Positions 29,441 to 38,064 of a DNA stretch of 64,000 bases are shown here, in pieces. Source of the DNA: an uncultured Flavobacteriaceae bacterium (GTDB lineage: Bacteria; Bacteroidota; Bacteroidia; Flavobacteriales; Flavobacteriaceae); assembly GCA_947489085.1 (NCBI GenBank), contig CANLCJ010000005.1:1-64000 (forward strand). The letters are read 5' to 3'. Each line of letters opens with the position of its first letter. Position 1 is the stretch's first letter. A program made the position numbers and the translations under genes. The notes beneath the pieces were generated by a model that made no database searches, was not told the origin of the DNA, and worked only from the letters and a program-made list of their open reading frames with translations.

Positions 29441-29807
29441 TAAACTGTCTTTTATATTAGCAGTAGCGTACACCTTGTTGCTAACCGTAGCGAGTTTAAT
29501 GCATCTAAATAACGTACCAGATCTTAAAGTAGATCATGTGGATAAAATAGCACACTTTGCAGCATATGCAATTTTGTGCTTTTTATGGTTTTTAGCCTTT
29601 AGGTTGCAGCTAAAAAAAGAATACAAGAAAGCCATTTTTAATGCAGCACTTGTATCCATTTTATTTGGCATACTAATTGAGATACTTCAAGGAACACTTA
29701 CAAACTACAGGTCTTTAGATGTATACGATGCTTTAGCAAACACAATAGGTGCTTTACTAACTGTTGTAATGGTAATTTTAAAACAGAAATTAGGAGTTAA
29801 AAACTAA
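29409..29807 (+). CDS. VanZ-like membrane protein
   Basis: Small membrane protein of the VanZ-like family, 132 residues and about four helices. The conserved core is [17 protein letters not shown] and the C-terminal [30 protein letters not shown]. Family function is not settled outside teicoplanin resistance. The ATG chosen overlaps gcvH by 32 bases; an alternative GTG at 29433 would cut the overlap to eight. The gcvH-vanZ-like pairing is common in Flavobacteriaceae. Confidence 0.85.
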   Translation: MKVTKRLLVLNKLSFILAVAYTLLLTVASLMHLNNVPDLKVDHVDKIAHFAAYAILCFLWFLAFRLQLKKEYKKAIFNAALVSILFGILIEILQGTLTNYRSLDVYDALANTIGALLTVVMVILKQKLGVKN

Positions 29808-29871
29808 CAAAGGCTTGCATTTTTACGAAATAAGTAGTTATTTTAGCCATCTTGAAAAACGAATAGAATTT

Positions 29872-30591
29872 ATGGAATCCAAAAAAAATCCAAAAGCACA
29901 TGTAGGACGAAACAGTTCTCTGTATTTTGCTGTAGGTCTTGCACTTATGTTATTTTTAGCAAACTACGCTATAAATTATAAAACCTACGACAAATCCAAT
30001 ATTATTGTAGAGCAATTGGAGTTAGAAGAAGAATTAGAAGAAGAAATTCCATTAACACAACAAATACAAGTTCCACCACCACCACCGCCACCGCCAGCAG
30101 CTCCAGAAGTAATAGAGATTGTTGAAGACGAAGTTGAGGTAGAGGAAACCATAATAGAATCTACAGAAGTAGACCAAGAAACTGAAATTGTTGAGGTTGA
30201 AGAAATAGAAATTGAAGCTGTAGAAGAAGACGTAGAAGTACCATTTGCTGTTATTGAAAACGTACCTGTATTTCCAGGATGCGAAAAAGGAAGTAACGCA
30301 AAGAAGAAAGCATGTATGTCTCAAAAAATAGCAAAATTTGTAAATAGAAAATTTAATACAGACTTAGCAGGAGACTTAGGTTTATCTGGAAGACAGCGTA
30401 TTAATGTTATCTTTAAAATAGATAAAACAGGAAATATAACAGGTATTAGAGCAAGAGCGCCACACCCAGGTTTAGAAAAAGAAGCCAAACGTGTTATAGG
30501 TTTATTGCCTCAAATGAAACCAGGTAAGCAAAGAGGTAAAGCGGTAACTGTACCATACTCACTTCCAATTATCTTTCAAGTACAAGATTAA
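29872..30591 (+). CDS. TonB-family energy transducer
   Basis: Inner-membrane protein that would transmit proton-motive force to outer-membrane receptors. From this ATG, 239 residues: a short cytoplasmic NPKAHVGRNSS segment, one membrane helix (about 15-34), an extended periplasmic linker with eight consecutive prolines and long Glu/Val-rich runs, and a TonB C-terminal domain (about 155-239) with IDKTGNITGIRARAPHPGLE. The domain begins VPVFPGCEKG and contains a second cysteine in KKKACM. Earlier TTG start at 29815 would add 19 residues before the cytoplasmic motif and is less likely. No exbB or exbD adjoins it. A terminator follows. Confidence 0.9.
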   Translation: MESKKNPKAHVGRNSSLYFAVGLALMLFLANYAINYKTYDKSNIIVEQLELEEELEEEIPLTQQIQVPPPPPPPPAAPEVIEIVEDEVEVEETIIESTEVDQETEIVEVEEIEIEAVEEDVEVPFAVIENVPVFPGCEKGSNAKKKACMSQKIAKFVNRKFNTDLAGDLGLSGRQRINVIFKIDKTGNITGIRARAPHPGLEKEAKRVIGLLPQMKPGKQRGKAVTVPYSLPIIFQVQD

Positions 30592-30615
30592 TACTTAAAT
30601 AGTAGTATTATATAC

Positions 30616-30651
30616 AAACTCCAAGGTGTAAAAGCTTTGGAGTTTTTTTAT
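30616..30651 (+). terminator. Terminator of the first TonB-family gene
   Basis: AAACTCCAAGG (30616-30626) pairs with CTTTGGAGTTT (30635-30645, one G-U pair), loop of eight, followed by further T residues. Confidence 0.88.
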
Positions 30652-30766
30652 TCCAGACAGTTTAGCATTCAAAATAACCATACAAGAGGGAAAGTCTATT
30701 TCCTTTATAATTTGAAAAGGGGTACTGATATATGGTAATTTTAAGCGAAAAATAATGCAATAAATC

Positions 30767-30806
30767 AAATCCCATTACAAATTCATGTAATGGGATTTCT
30801 TTTTGG
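30767..30806. terminator. Second terminator-like hairpin in the TonB gap
   Basis: A 13-bp perfect stem, AAATCCCATTACA (30767-30779) with its complement (30786-30798), six-base loop, then CTTTTT. No gene ends between this and the previous terminator, so what it terminates is unclear. Confidence 0.75.
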
Positions 30807-30951
30807 TATGCTTATTGTCACTTTATCAAAATATTAACATAAGAACTATAATACTAAAGTAACAATAGAAGAAGGATTGTTTTTTTGCATGCAAAACAAG
30901 CTTTCCTCTACGAATTTCACACTATTGTAGTTTTAAAAAATCACACAACAA

Positions 30952-31764
30952 ATGAAAGATTCAAAACGATCGCAAAACCCCATTCGGCAAAATGAGGGTA
31001 ATGCGAAACCGTCATTAAAGCATGACGTAAATTTACAAAAAAACTCAACGCTCTACTTTCAAATAGGCATCATACTCTGTTTATTGTCAGTATTAGCACT
31101 ATTAGAAATGAAATTTGAAAGCAATACTGCAACACCTCTTTATTCTGCTCAAGGCGAGGTAGACAATGTTGAAGTGGCTTACGTTTTTAAACCTTACGAA
31201 AGGCCAAAGCCCAAAGCGAAGCCTGTTTCAAATTCTAAAGTAGTAAAAGATCAAAAGCCTTTTACCAACGCCTATGAAGCAACAAAAGAAGACGATTTTG
31301 AAAACACTATTCTTGAAAGAGCAAACACAGGGAAAGATGAAATAATCGATACAGATGATGGGCGTATAAATGTTGAAAAGCCAGATGACGAATTGGATTT
31401 AGAAGAAACTTTCGTAAGTGTAGAACACGTGCCTATATACCCAGGTTGCGAAAGGAAAAAAGGAAATGAAGCGCGAAAAAAATGCATGTCTGATAAAATC
31501 TCTAAACTTGTTCAAAATAAGTTTAACGGTAGTGATATAGCATCAAACTATGGGTTGCATGGCTTGCAGAGAATATATGTGGAATTTCAAATTGATAAAA
31601 AAGGCGAAGTTACCAATATAAGAACACGTGCACCACACCCTAAACTAGAGCAAGAAGCCAAACGCGTAGTAGCTAAAATACCTAGTATGAAGCCAGGAAT
31701 GCAGCGTGATAAACCAGTAAATGTACGTTATACATTACCTATTAATTTTAAAATGGAAAACTAG
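30952..31764 (+). CDS. TonB-family energy transducer, second paralogue
   Basis: 270 residues, same plan as the preceding TonB gene: cytoplasmic N-terminus with NPIRQNEGN and LKHDVNLQKNSTLYF, one membrane helix (about 37-54), a charged linker with KPKAKP, and a TonB C-terminal domain from about residue 160 (VEHVPIYPGCERKKG to INFKMEN). The domain shares the paired-cysteine start (YPGC and RKKCM) and the RTRAPHPKLEQEAKRVV segment with its neighbour. The linker is lysine-rich then acidic and lacks the polyproline run. It probably arose by duplication. A terminator follows. Confidence 0.88.
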   Translation: MKDSKRSQNPIRQNEGNAKPSLKHDVNLQKNSTLYFQIGIILCLLSVLALLEMKFESNTATPLYSAQGEVDNVEVAYVFKPYERPKPKAKPVSNSKVVKDQKPFTNAYEATKEDDFENTILERANTGKDEIIDTDDGRINVEKPDDELDLEETFVSVEHVPIYPGCERKKGNEARKKCMSDKISKLVQNKFNGSDIASNYGLHGLQRIYVEFQIDKKGEVTNIRTRAPHPKLEQEAKRVVAKIPSMKPGMQRDKPVNVRYTLPINFKMEN

Positions 31765-31795
31765 ATTTAAAATTTAACATTAAAAGCATGCAATA

Positions 31796-31829
31796 GGCCA
31801 TTATCTAAAAGGATAATGGCCATTTTATT
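31796..31829 (+). terminator. Terminator of the second TonB-family gene
   Basis: GGCCATTATC (31796-31805) pairs with GATAATGGCC (31812-31821), loop of six, then ATTTTATT. An in-frame ATG at 31816 inside its right arm is therefore unlikely to be the start of the next gene. Confidence 0.8.
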
Positions 31830-31890
31830 CAATAGGCAATACATAACCATCTTAAAAAATACATTATCTTTCAAGCAGAAAAAAAACGAC

Positions 31891-34008
31891 ATGTGTGGTA
31901 TAAGGAAATTTGCAATTCTCTTAGTGTTATTGGTACAGTTACAAGGCTTTGCCCAAGCTGTAAATCTTTATGAAAAAGCACCGACATTCCCCGAATGTGC
32001 AAGCGCAAAAATAGACACTTTACAAAAGTGTTTCGATAGGCAGGTTTTTAAAATAATTAAAACAAATTTTAAAACACCAGAACACCTCAAAACGCAAAAT
32101 TATAAAGGCGAAGCTGTGGTGCTGTTCGAGGTAGACACAACAGGGCACTTTCACGTTATGTACGTCGATGCTATAGACAATACTATAAAAGAAGAAGTAA
32201 GGCGTGTATTTAAGTTATTTCCAAAAATAGAACCAGCAACGTATAGTGGGCGAAAAACATTCAAACAGTTTTCCATACCAATTAAATTGCCCTTAGAGCG
32301 TTTTACTATGGCAGCATCTAAAGACCTAGCACGTAAAACAACACAACAAAAAAACGCGTTAGAATTACATACAGCGCAAGAGTATGATAATGTTAAAAAA
32401 GGACTTAAAGCTTATACAAATAAAGCCTTAAAAAGCCAGTTAAATGTACCGTTTACACATACCGATTACGCCAGGTTTGATCGCGCAATGAATGTAGTAG
32501 GAACAAATAGCCATACAGCATCTAAACCCTTTTTATATGAAGACGTTTCTAAATATCACGATTTTGAAGCCGAACGCAAGACGCTAGAAAAAGATAAAGA
32601 CAAGTGGCTTGGTAGAAAATTATGGAACGAGCACTTAGTGCAAGTACAAGGTAAAGACTATTGGTTTACGGTAGATCCTATTTTCGATTTGCAGGCAGGT
32701 AAAGATTTCGATGCCGATTTCTCTTCAACCTTTAATAACACAAGAGGTGTTTTAATACAAGGTGGTCTAGGTAAAAAGTTTAATTTTTACAGTACTATTT
32801 TTGAAAGTCAGGGGCGTTTTGCCGATTATGTAAATCGATATGCAGAAAGTATAAGAGCCTCTGGGCCAAATCCCGCAATTATACCAGGACGAGGCATTGC
32901 CAAACGATTTAAAGATGATGCTTTCGATTATCCAGTGGCAGAAGCCTATCTCTCTTATACACCCGTTAAATTTTTAAACCTTCAATTTGGGCATGGTAAA
33001 AATTTTATCGGAGACGGTTACCGTTCTTTATTGTTGAGCGATGTAGCCAGTCCATACCCGTTTTTTAAAATAAACACTACGTTTTGGAAGTTAAAATACA
33101 CCAATACCTTTATGTCCTTAAGAGACGTTCGAGACGAAGTTATAGAAGATGGTGCATTTTTAACCAAATACGTTGCCAGCCATTATTTAAGTTGGAATGC
33201 CTCTAAGCGTTTAAATATAGGTTTGTTCGAATCGGTGTTATGGACAAATAGTAACGATCGGGGTTTCGATTTAAACTACGTAAACCCGGTAATACTTTAT
33301 AGAGCTATAGAGTTTGCAACAGGACAAGACGCTGGAAATGCCATATTAGGCGCTTCTGCCAAGTACAAGTTTAACGATAACATAAACATGTACAGCCAAT
33401 TTATATTAGACGAATTTTCGTTAGACGATATTAGAGCAGGAGAGCAAAGCTGGAGAAATAAATACGGATACCAGCTGGGCTTAAAATATTTCAATGCATT
33501 TAAAATACAGAACCTGCAATTGCAATTAGAATACAATCGCGTAAGGCCATATACGTATTCGCACAACACCATAGTTTTAAATTACGCCCATAATAATCAA
33601 TCTTTAGCACACCTGTGGGGTGCCAACTTTAGCGAATTTATAGCCATTGGAAGGTACAAATACAAGCGTTGGTTTGCAGATGCAAAGCTGATTATGGGTA
33701 CAAGAGGTTTCGATTTTAATACACCAGAAGACGGATTTGCCTATGGCGGAGATATTTTTACAAATGAGGAAGATAGACCTTTCGATACAGGTATTGAAGT
33801 AGGACAAGGCAATACAACTAAAAGCATTTATGGCAATATAAAAGCAGGATATTTAATTAATCCAGCCTCTAATTTAAAATTGTTTGCAGAACTCACGTAC
33901 CGAGATTTTAACCCAAATGTTGATACTGAAGCGAATTTCCAAAACAACACCTTATGGATCAATTTTGGGCTGAGAACAGATATATTTAATTGGTATTTCG
34001 ATTTTTAA
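31891..34008 (+). CDS. remB: Outer-membrane barrel of the Wzi/RemB type with N-terminal TonB-like domain
   Basis: 705 residues from the ATG that gives a clean signal peptide (MCGIRKFAILLVLLVQLQGFAQ). Residues about 27-135 match the C-terminal domain of the two preceding TonB proteins: APTFPECASAK, a second cysteine in LQKCF, then VLFEVDTTGHFHVMYVDAI. The rest, from about 215, is a Wzi-like beta-barrel with RFADYVNRYAE, FGHGKNFIGDGYRSLLLSD and a final aromatic strand LRTDIFNWYFDF. I recall RemB of Flavobacterium gliding as this type, so the symbol is a moderate-confidence match. Wzi itself anchors capsule in Enterobacteria. Attached function here (gliding, surface polysaccharide or both) is inference. 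Confidence 0.7.
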   Translation: MCGIRKFAILLVLLVQLQGFAQAVNLYEKAPTFPECASAKIDTLQKCFDRQVFKIIKTNFKTPEHLKTQNYKGEAVVLFEVDTTGHFHVMYVDAIDNTIKEEVRRVFKLFPKIEPATYSGRKTFKQFSIPIKLPLERFTMAASKDLARKTTQQKNALELHTAQEYDNVKKGLKAYTNKALKSQLNVPFTHTDYARFDRAMNVVGTNSHTASKPFLYEDVSKYHDFEAERKTLEKDKDKWLGRKLWNEHLVQVQGKDYWFTVDPIFDLQAGKDFDADFSSTFNNTRGVLIQGGLGKKFNFYSTIFESQGRFADYVNRYAESIRASGPNPAIIPGRGIAKRFKDDAFDYPVAEAYLSYTPVKFLNLQFGHGKNFIGDGYRSLLLSDVASPYPFFKINTTFWKLKYTNTFMSLRDVRDEVIEDGAFLTKYVASHYLSWNASKRLNIGLFESVLWTNSNDRGFDLNYVNPVILYRAIEFATGQDAGNAILGASAKYKFNDNINMYSQFILDEFSLDDIRAGEQSWRNKYGYQLGLKYFNAFKIQNLQLQLEYNRVRPYTYSHNTIVLNYAHNNQSLAHLWGANFSEFIAIGRYKYKRWFADAKLIMGTRGFDFNTPEDGFAYGGDIFTNEEDRPFDTGIEVGQGNTTKSIYGNIKAGYLINPASNLKLFAELTYRDFNPNVDTEANFQNNTLWINFGLRTDIFNWYFDF

Positions 34009-34040
34009 AATAACTAACGTCAGACCTTTAGAGTAGTAAA

Positions 34041-34913
34041 TTATTTTTTTAAACTTTTATAAAACGTACGTCTTATTTTTTCTGAAGAAATAAAGCAACA
34101 TCCATAACCCAAATCGTCGTAATGCTTAGTAAGTGCAGCGTTACTGGCTACCTGTGCTTCTGTTTTACCTTGCTCGATCTCTATAAGAATTTTAGTTTTA
34201 AGAGATTCTAGCATGTCGAGAAAATCTTTATATCCAGCTTCGTTAGAAAGCTTGCCATGTCCAGGTATTATTTTTGTGTTCGGATCTATGAGTACCATAC
34301 CTGCTTTTACAGCTTTTATATAGCCATCTACACTGCCACCAGAATTAAGATCTATATAAGGGTAACGTCCATTAAAAAACGTATCTCCAGTGTGCAGCAC
34401 ATTGCTCTCAGTGAAATACAATAAAGAATCACCATCGGTATGTGCATGATCCACGTGCATTATAAAAACTTCTTCGTCGTTAATATTAATTTTAAGCCTA
34501 TCGCTATAGGTAATTATAGGAAGCGCTGCTTTAGGCTTATTTTGCCTCAAACGCTTTTTAACATTATCGTGAGCCATTATTGTAGCGCCCTGTTTGCTAA
34601 AATTGGAATTCCCGCCAGTATGGTCGCCGTGATGGTGTGTGTTTACTATAAGCTTAACAGGTGCGTTACCAAGTGTTTTTAAGGCATCTGTAATTTTTTT
34701 AGTTAATGGCGCAAATTGACTGTCTATAATAAAAATACCAGTTTCACCTACAGAAACACCAATATTGCCGCCAGCGCCTTCTAGCATATAAATATTTTCA
34801 GCCAGTTTATAGGAGGTAATTTCAACATTGTCGAATTTATGTTGCGCATTTGTAAAAGCGGTAAAAAGGAATACAAAGCAAAGGGAAATTAAGTGTGAAA
34901 ATCGTTTTAACAT
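34041..34913 (-). CDS. Exported metallo-beta-lactamase-fold hydrolase
   Basis: 290 residues with a signal peptide (to about residue 23, TNAQ). The zinc-binding motif HHHGDH lies at 93-98, followed by GGNSNF; downstream are DHAHTDGDSL, NVLHTGDTFFNG and IIPGHG, which complete the two-zinc site. Related proteins include subclass B-type beta-lactamases, SoxH-like and quinoprotein-relay proteins, so substrate is open; beta-lactam hydrolysis should not be assumed. It is on the opposite strand between remB and the heme O synthase gene, sharing a divergent promoter region with the latter. Confidence 0.85.
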   Translation of the reverse strand: MLKRFSHLISLCFVFLFTAFTNAQHKFDNVEITSYKLAENIYMLEGAGGNIGVSVGETGIFIIDSQFAPLTKKITDALKTLGNAPVKLIVNTHHHGDHTGGNSNFSKQGATIMAHDNVKKRLRQNKPKAALPIITYSDRLKININDEEVFIMHVDHAHTDGDSLLYFTESNVLHTGDTFFNGRYPYIDLNSGGSVDGYIKAVKAGMVLIDPNTKIIPGHGKLSNEAGYKDFLDMLESLKTKILIEIEQGKTEAQVASNAALTKHYDDLGYGCCFISSEKIRRTFYKSLKK

Positions 34914-34962
34914 AGAGAGAAGTATTTACTTAACACTAAAGATATTAAAAATAAAGTTAACA

Positions 34963-34993
34963 TTGCTCAAATAGGTTTTATGGAGTATCTTTG
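34963..34993 (+). promoter_or_regulatory. Promoter of ctaB and the oxidase cluster
   Basis: TTG (34963-34965), 20 bases and TATCTTTG (34986-34993) match the -33/-7 pattern. The box ends 34 bases before the TTG start of ctaB. Confidence 0.65.
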
Positions 34994-35027
34994 CAATCCT
35001 GTTTAAAAACGGTAAACATGTTATATT

Positions 35028-35921
35028 TTGAGTAATACAAGAACAGTAACTACAACACCTACAGTTATTTCAGATTTTAAAGAAATTACCAAAATGCGTC
35101 TGGCATTAAGTGTCGTATTTTCTTCGGTAGCAGGCTATTTATTAGGCGTAGAACATGTTGATTTTAAAGTGCTTGTTTTATTAGCATTGGGAGGGTACTT
35201 TATGGTGGGCGCCTCTAATGCGTACAATCAAATTATAGAAAAAGATTTAGATGCACTCATGGATCGTACAAAAAACAGGCCTATTCCAGCAGGGCGTATG
35301 TCTGTTTCTACAGCTTTTATAATTGCAACTTTATTTACAATATTAGGCATAGTAATACTTTACATTATAAATAAGCAAACAGCAATGTTTGGTGCTATTT
35401 CTATTTTTTTATACACCTGTGTATATACCCCTTTAAAAACTAAAACGCCACTGGCTGTTTTTGTAGGCGCTATACCAGGTGCCATACCTTTTATGTTAGG
35501 TTGGGTAGCCGCCACTAACGATTTTGGTATAGAGCCAGGCACCTTATTTGCACTGCAATTCTTTTGGCAATTCCCTCATTTTTGGGCTATAGGATGGTTT
35601 TTATTTCATGATTATAAGAAAGGTGGCTTTTACATGTTACCTACAGGAAAACAAGATAAGGGTACAGCAGTACAAACTATAATGTATACCATTTGGACGA
35701 TTATTGTGTCTATTATCCCTGTATTTGGTTTTACAGGGCGTTTAGGGCTTTCCGTGGTTTCTGCAATTCTTGTGTTTTTAGCAGGACTTTGGATGTTATA
35801 TTACGCCGTAAGATTGTTTAAAAAAATGACTGAAAAAGCAGCAAGACAACTCATGTTAGTTAGTGTATCGTACATTACTTTGGTGCAAATTATTTATGTT
35901 ATAGATAAATTTATAAGTTAA
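35028..35921 (+). CDS. ctaB: Protoheme IX farnesyltransferase (heme O synthase)
   Basis: Membrane prenyltransferase that converts heme B to heme O, the first step to heme A for the oxidase. 297 residues with about nine helices. UbiA-family motifs are intact: NAYNQIIEKDLDALMDRTKNRP (first Asp-rich site, about 65-86), and the second site in FPHFWAIGWFLFHDYKKGG. The start is TTG; an ATG ten bases upstream is in another frame and stops after five codons. It is followed after one base by a subunit III gene, so it heads an oxidase assembly cluster. Confidence 0.94.
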   Translation: MSNTRTVTTTPTVISDFKEITKMRLALSVVFSSVAGYLLGVEHVDFKVLVLLALGGYFMVGASNAYNQIIEKDLDALMDRTKNRPIPAGRMSVSTAFIIATLFTILGIVILYIINKQTAMFGAISIFLYTCVYTPLKTKTPLAVFVGAIPGAIPFMLGWVAATNDFGIEPGTLFALQFFWQFPHFWAIGWFLFHDYKKGGFYMLPTGKQDKGTAVQTIMYTIWTIIVSIIPVFGFTGRLGLSVVSAILVFLAGLWMLYYAVRLFKKMTEKAARQLMLVSVSYITLVQIIYVIDKFIS

Positions 35922-35922
35922 G

Positions 35923-36504
35923 ATGGATTTAACGCAGGGAACGCAACTAGAAAAAAATAATAGAGCTAAAAAAATGATGCTTTGGTTTGGCATCATATCA
36001 CTAATCATGTCTTTTGGAGGGTGGACAAGTGCATTCTTGGTGAGCAAATCAAGGCCAGATTGGGCAAAAGATTTTGAATTGCCTTTGGCTTTTACAATAA
36101 GCACTGTGCTTATTGTAATAAGCAGCATAACGTTTATTCTTGCCAAAAACGCCTTAAAAAAAGACGATAGAAATTTAACTACAATACTACTAATTGTAAC
36201 CTTTGTATTAGGAGTCGCCTTTATAGCAAACCAATTATCAGGATTTCAACAAATCATAAACATGGGATATAACTTTACAGGGCCAACAAGTAACGTTACC
36301 ATGTCCTATATCTATCTCATAGCATTTGTACATATTTTACATATTGTTGCGGGGTTGATTTCATTATTAGTTGTAATTTATAATCATTTTAAACAAAAAT
36401 ATACAGCAACTAATATGTTAGGAGTAGAATTGGCAGGTACCTTTTGGCATTTCGTAGATATACTATGGGTTTACCTCTTCTTATTTCTTTATTTTGTGAA
36501 GTAA
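35923..36504 (+). CDS. Heme-copper oxidase subunit III, short form
   Basis: Integral membrane protein of the oxidase subunit III family, 193 residues and five helices. Family signatures are the first helix (MLWFGIISLIMSFGGWTSAF), AFVHILHIVAGLISLL and the C-terminal GTFWHFVDILWVYLFLFLYF. Subunit III stabilises subunit I. It begins one base after ctaB. A longer paralogue follows, so the cell has two versions, possibly both in the same oxidase or as alternatives. Confidence 0.9.
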   Translation: MDLTQGTQLEKNNRAKKMMLWFGIISLIMSFGGWTSAFLVSKSRPDWAKDFELPLAFTISTVLIVISSITFILAKNALKKDDRNLTTILLIVTFVLGVAFIANQLSGFQQIINMGYNFTGPTSNVTMSYIYLIAFVHILHIVAGLISLLVVIYNHFKQKYTATNMLGVELAGTFWHFVDILWVYLFLFLYFVK

Positions 36505-36606
36505 TTTTAAAAAAAATAAGAAGCACTCCTGTGATGGCGCTAAAAGTTAAGTGTTTAGCGAATTCAAAATTCAGCAGGCGATGTTTCGTTAGATAAATAA
36601 ATTGAT

Positions 36607-36614
36607 TATTTTTG
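36607..36614 (+). promoter_or_regulatory. Promoter -7 box before the second subunit III gene
   Basis: TATTTTTG matches TAnnTTTG, with TTTC about 19 bases upstream as a weak -33. The leader is about 28 bases. It allows separate expression of the long subunit III and subunit IV. Confidence 0.5.
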
Positions 36615-36642
36615 TGCAACTTTTAAATAACAACCATTTTAT

Positions 36643-37632
36643 ATGAGTACAGCAGTAGCAGAAGGCAAAACTTGGGGTGGAGGAAACGAACCTCTTAAGG
36701 CGAGTTATGGTAAAATGATGATGTGGTTTTTCATCGTTTCTGATGCATTGACCTTTTCTGGTTTTTTAGCCGCTTACGGTTTTTCTAGATTTAAATTTAT
36801 AGACGCTTGGCCAATTGCCGACGAGGTGTTTACGCACTTTCCATTTTTACACGGTGTAGATGCACCAATGTACTATGTGGCATTTATGACTTTTGTTCTT
36901 ATCATGTCTTCGGTAACTATGGTATTAGCTGTAGATGCTGGACACCATTTAAACAAGTCTAAAGTAACAATTTACATGTTCCTTACCATTATTGGAGGTA
37001 TAATATTTGTAGGTTCTCAAGCTTGGGAATGGAATACATTTATTAAAGGAGAATACGGCGCAGTACAAACAAAAGGCGGTAATATATTGCAGTTTGGAAA
37101 GTATGTAGATGTCAATGGAGAGCAAAAATTTAAAAGAGTAGCAATAAGTAAAATTGCAGTTCCTCAGCATGGTGAGCGTGTACAACATGAGCGTAAAAAC
37201 GGCTTATGGTATGTAGGCGAAGCATCACTACCTCCTTACACTGTAGAGGAAGTACTTCATGGTTTAGAAGCACATAAAGACGTTCTGGTTAGAACTCAAA
37301 TTATAAACGAAGAAGGAGAGAAAACAGTTTTGTCTAGAGAAGCATCTATAGAACAGATTAAGAAAAATGGAAAACAAGTTGTACAAGGCGCTAATCTTAA
37401 AGTTAACGAATATGGTTCTCCATTGTTTGCAGATTTCTTTTTCTTTATAACAGGATTCCACGGATTTCACGTGTTTTCGGGTGTAATGCTTAACATTATT
37501 ATATTCTTTAATGTAGTTATAGGAACTTACGAGAGACGTAGAAGTTATGAGATGGTAGAGAAAGTTGGACTTTACTGGCACTTTGTAGATTTAGTTTGGG
37601 TATTTGTATTTACATTCTTCTACCTAGTTTAA
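36643..37632 (+). CDS. ctaE: Cytochrome c oxidase subunit III, long form with hydrophilic insert
   Basis: Subunit III of the aa3 oxidase, 329 residues. N-terminal helices carry MMMWFFIVSDALTFSGFLAAYGF; the third to fourth helices include MYYVAFMTFVLIMSS and ITGFHGFHVFSGVMLNIII; the C-terminal helix has GLYWHFVDLVWVFVFTFFYL. Between residues about 135 and 262 lies a hydrophilic region rich in Lys, Glu and Val, absent from the short neighbour. That insert is probably an extramembrane domain. Subunit IV starts 22 bases later. Confidence 0.92.
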   Translation: MSTAVAEGKTWGGGNEPLKASYGKMMMWFFIVSDALTFSGFLAAYGFSRFKFIDAWPIADEVFTHFPFLHGVDAPMYYVAFMTFVLIMSSVTMVLAVDAGHHLNKSKVTIYMFLTIIGGIIFVGSQAWEWNTFIKGEYGAVQTKGGNILQFGKYVDVNGEQKFKRVAISKIAVPQHGERVQHERKNGLWYVGEASLPPYTVEEVLHGLEAHKDVLVRTQIINEEGEKTVLSREASIEQIKKNGKQVVQGANLKVNEYGSPLFADFFFFITGFHGFHVFSGVMLNIIIFFNVVIGTYERRRSYEMVEKVGLYWHFVDLVWVFVFTFFYLV

Positions 37633-37654
37633 TTAAGATAATAGATTTTTAGAA

Positions 37655-38035
37655 ATGGCACACGAGCATAAATTAGAAATATTTAGAGGTTTAATAAAAT
37701 TCAAGTCTAATATTCAAAAAATATGGGGCGTATTAATCCTTTTATCTATTGTAACAATAGTAGAAGTAATATTAGGTATTATAAAGCCAGAATGGTCTAT
37801 GACACCAGTTTTGGGTATGAAGTTATTAAACTGGATTTTCATTATCCTTACTATATTTAAAGCGTATTACATCACTTGGGATTTCATGCACATGCGTGAT
37901 GAGGTTAAAGGACTAAGACGTGCAGTAGTATGGACTACTATTTTCTTGATTTTGTATCTATCATTCATTTTATTACAAGAAGGTGGATACGTGTTTGATG
38001 TATACGATCAAGGTTATATTAAAAGAGACTTTTAA
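37655..38035 (+). CDS. ctaF: Cytochrome c oxidase subunit IV (CtaF-like)
   Basis: Small membrane subunit of the bacterial oxidase, 126 residues with three helices (about 22-42, 57-74 and 88-108). The segment AYYITWDFMHMRDEVKGLRR is typical of bacterial subunit IV. It follows subunit III and ends before a strong terminator, closing the structural part of the cluster. Confidence 0.9.
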   Translation: MAHEHKLEIFRGLIKFKSNIQKIWGVLILLSIVTIVEVILGIIKPEWSMTPVLGMKLLNWIFIILTIFKAYYITWDFMHMRDEVKGLRRAVVWTTIFLILYLSFILLQEGGYVFDVYDQGYIKRDF

Positions 38036-38064
38036 GTACAATTAAGTGTTAAAAATATAAGGAT

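Larger units (their letters stand above)
30592..30951. other. Gap with two intrinsic terminators
   Basis: 360 bases without a supported gene. It contains the terminator of the first TonB gene and a second, stronger hairpin at 30767-30806. The 115 bases between them encode no convincing ORF but could specify a short RNA. A palindromic TTGCATGCAA lies near 30887-30896. Confidence 0.6.

Noticed and set aside
30052-30324. Reverse frame rich in Tyr, Phe and Trp opposite a TonB linker
   Set aside because: It is the mirror of the polyproline and Glu/Val repeats of the TonB linker.
31816-31890. Upstream extension of the RemB-like gene
   Set aside because: The ATG lies in the right arm of the previous terminator and the extension precedes a good signal peptide.
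33222-33240. GTTCGAATC resembling a tRNA T-loop
   Set aside because: It is inside the RemB-like coding sequence and no acceptor stem or anticodon arm surrounds it.
34041-34913. Reading the metallo-beta-lactamase-fold gene as an antibiotic-resistance gene
   Set aside because: The fold and zinc motif are shared by many unrelated hydrolases; nothing in the sequence or neighbourhood points to beta-lactams.
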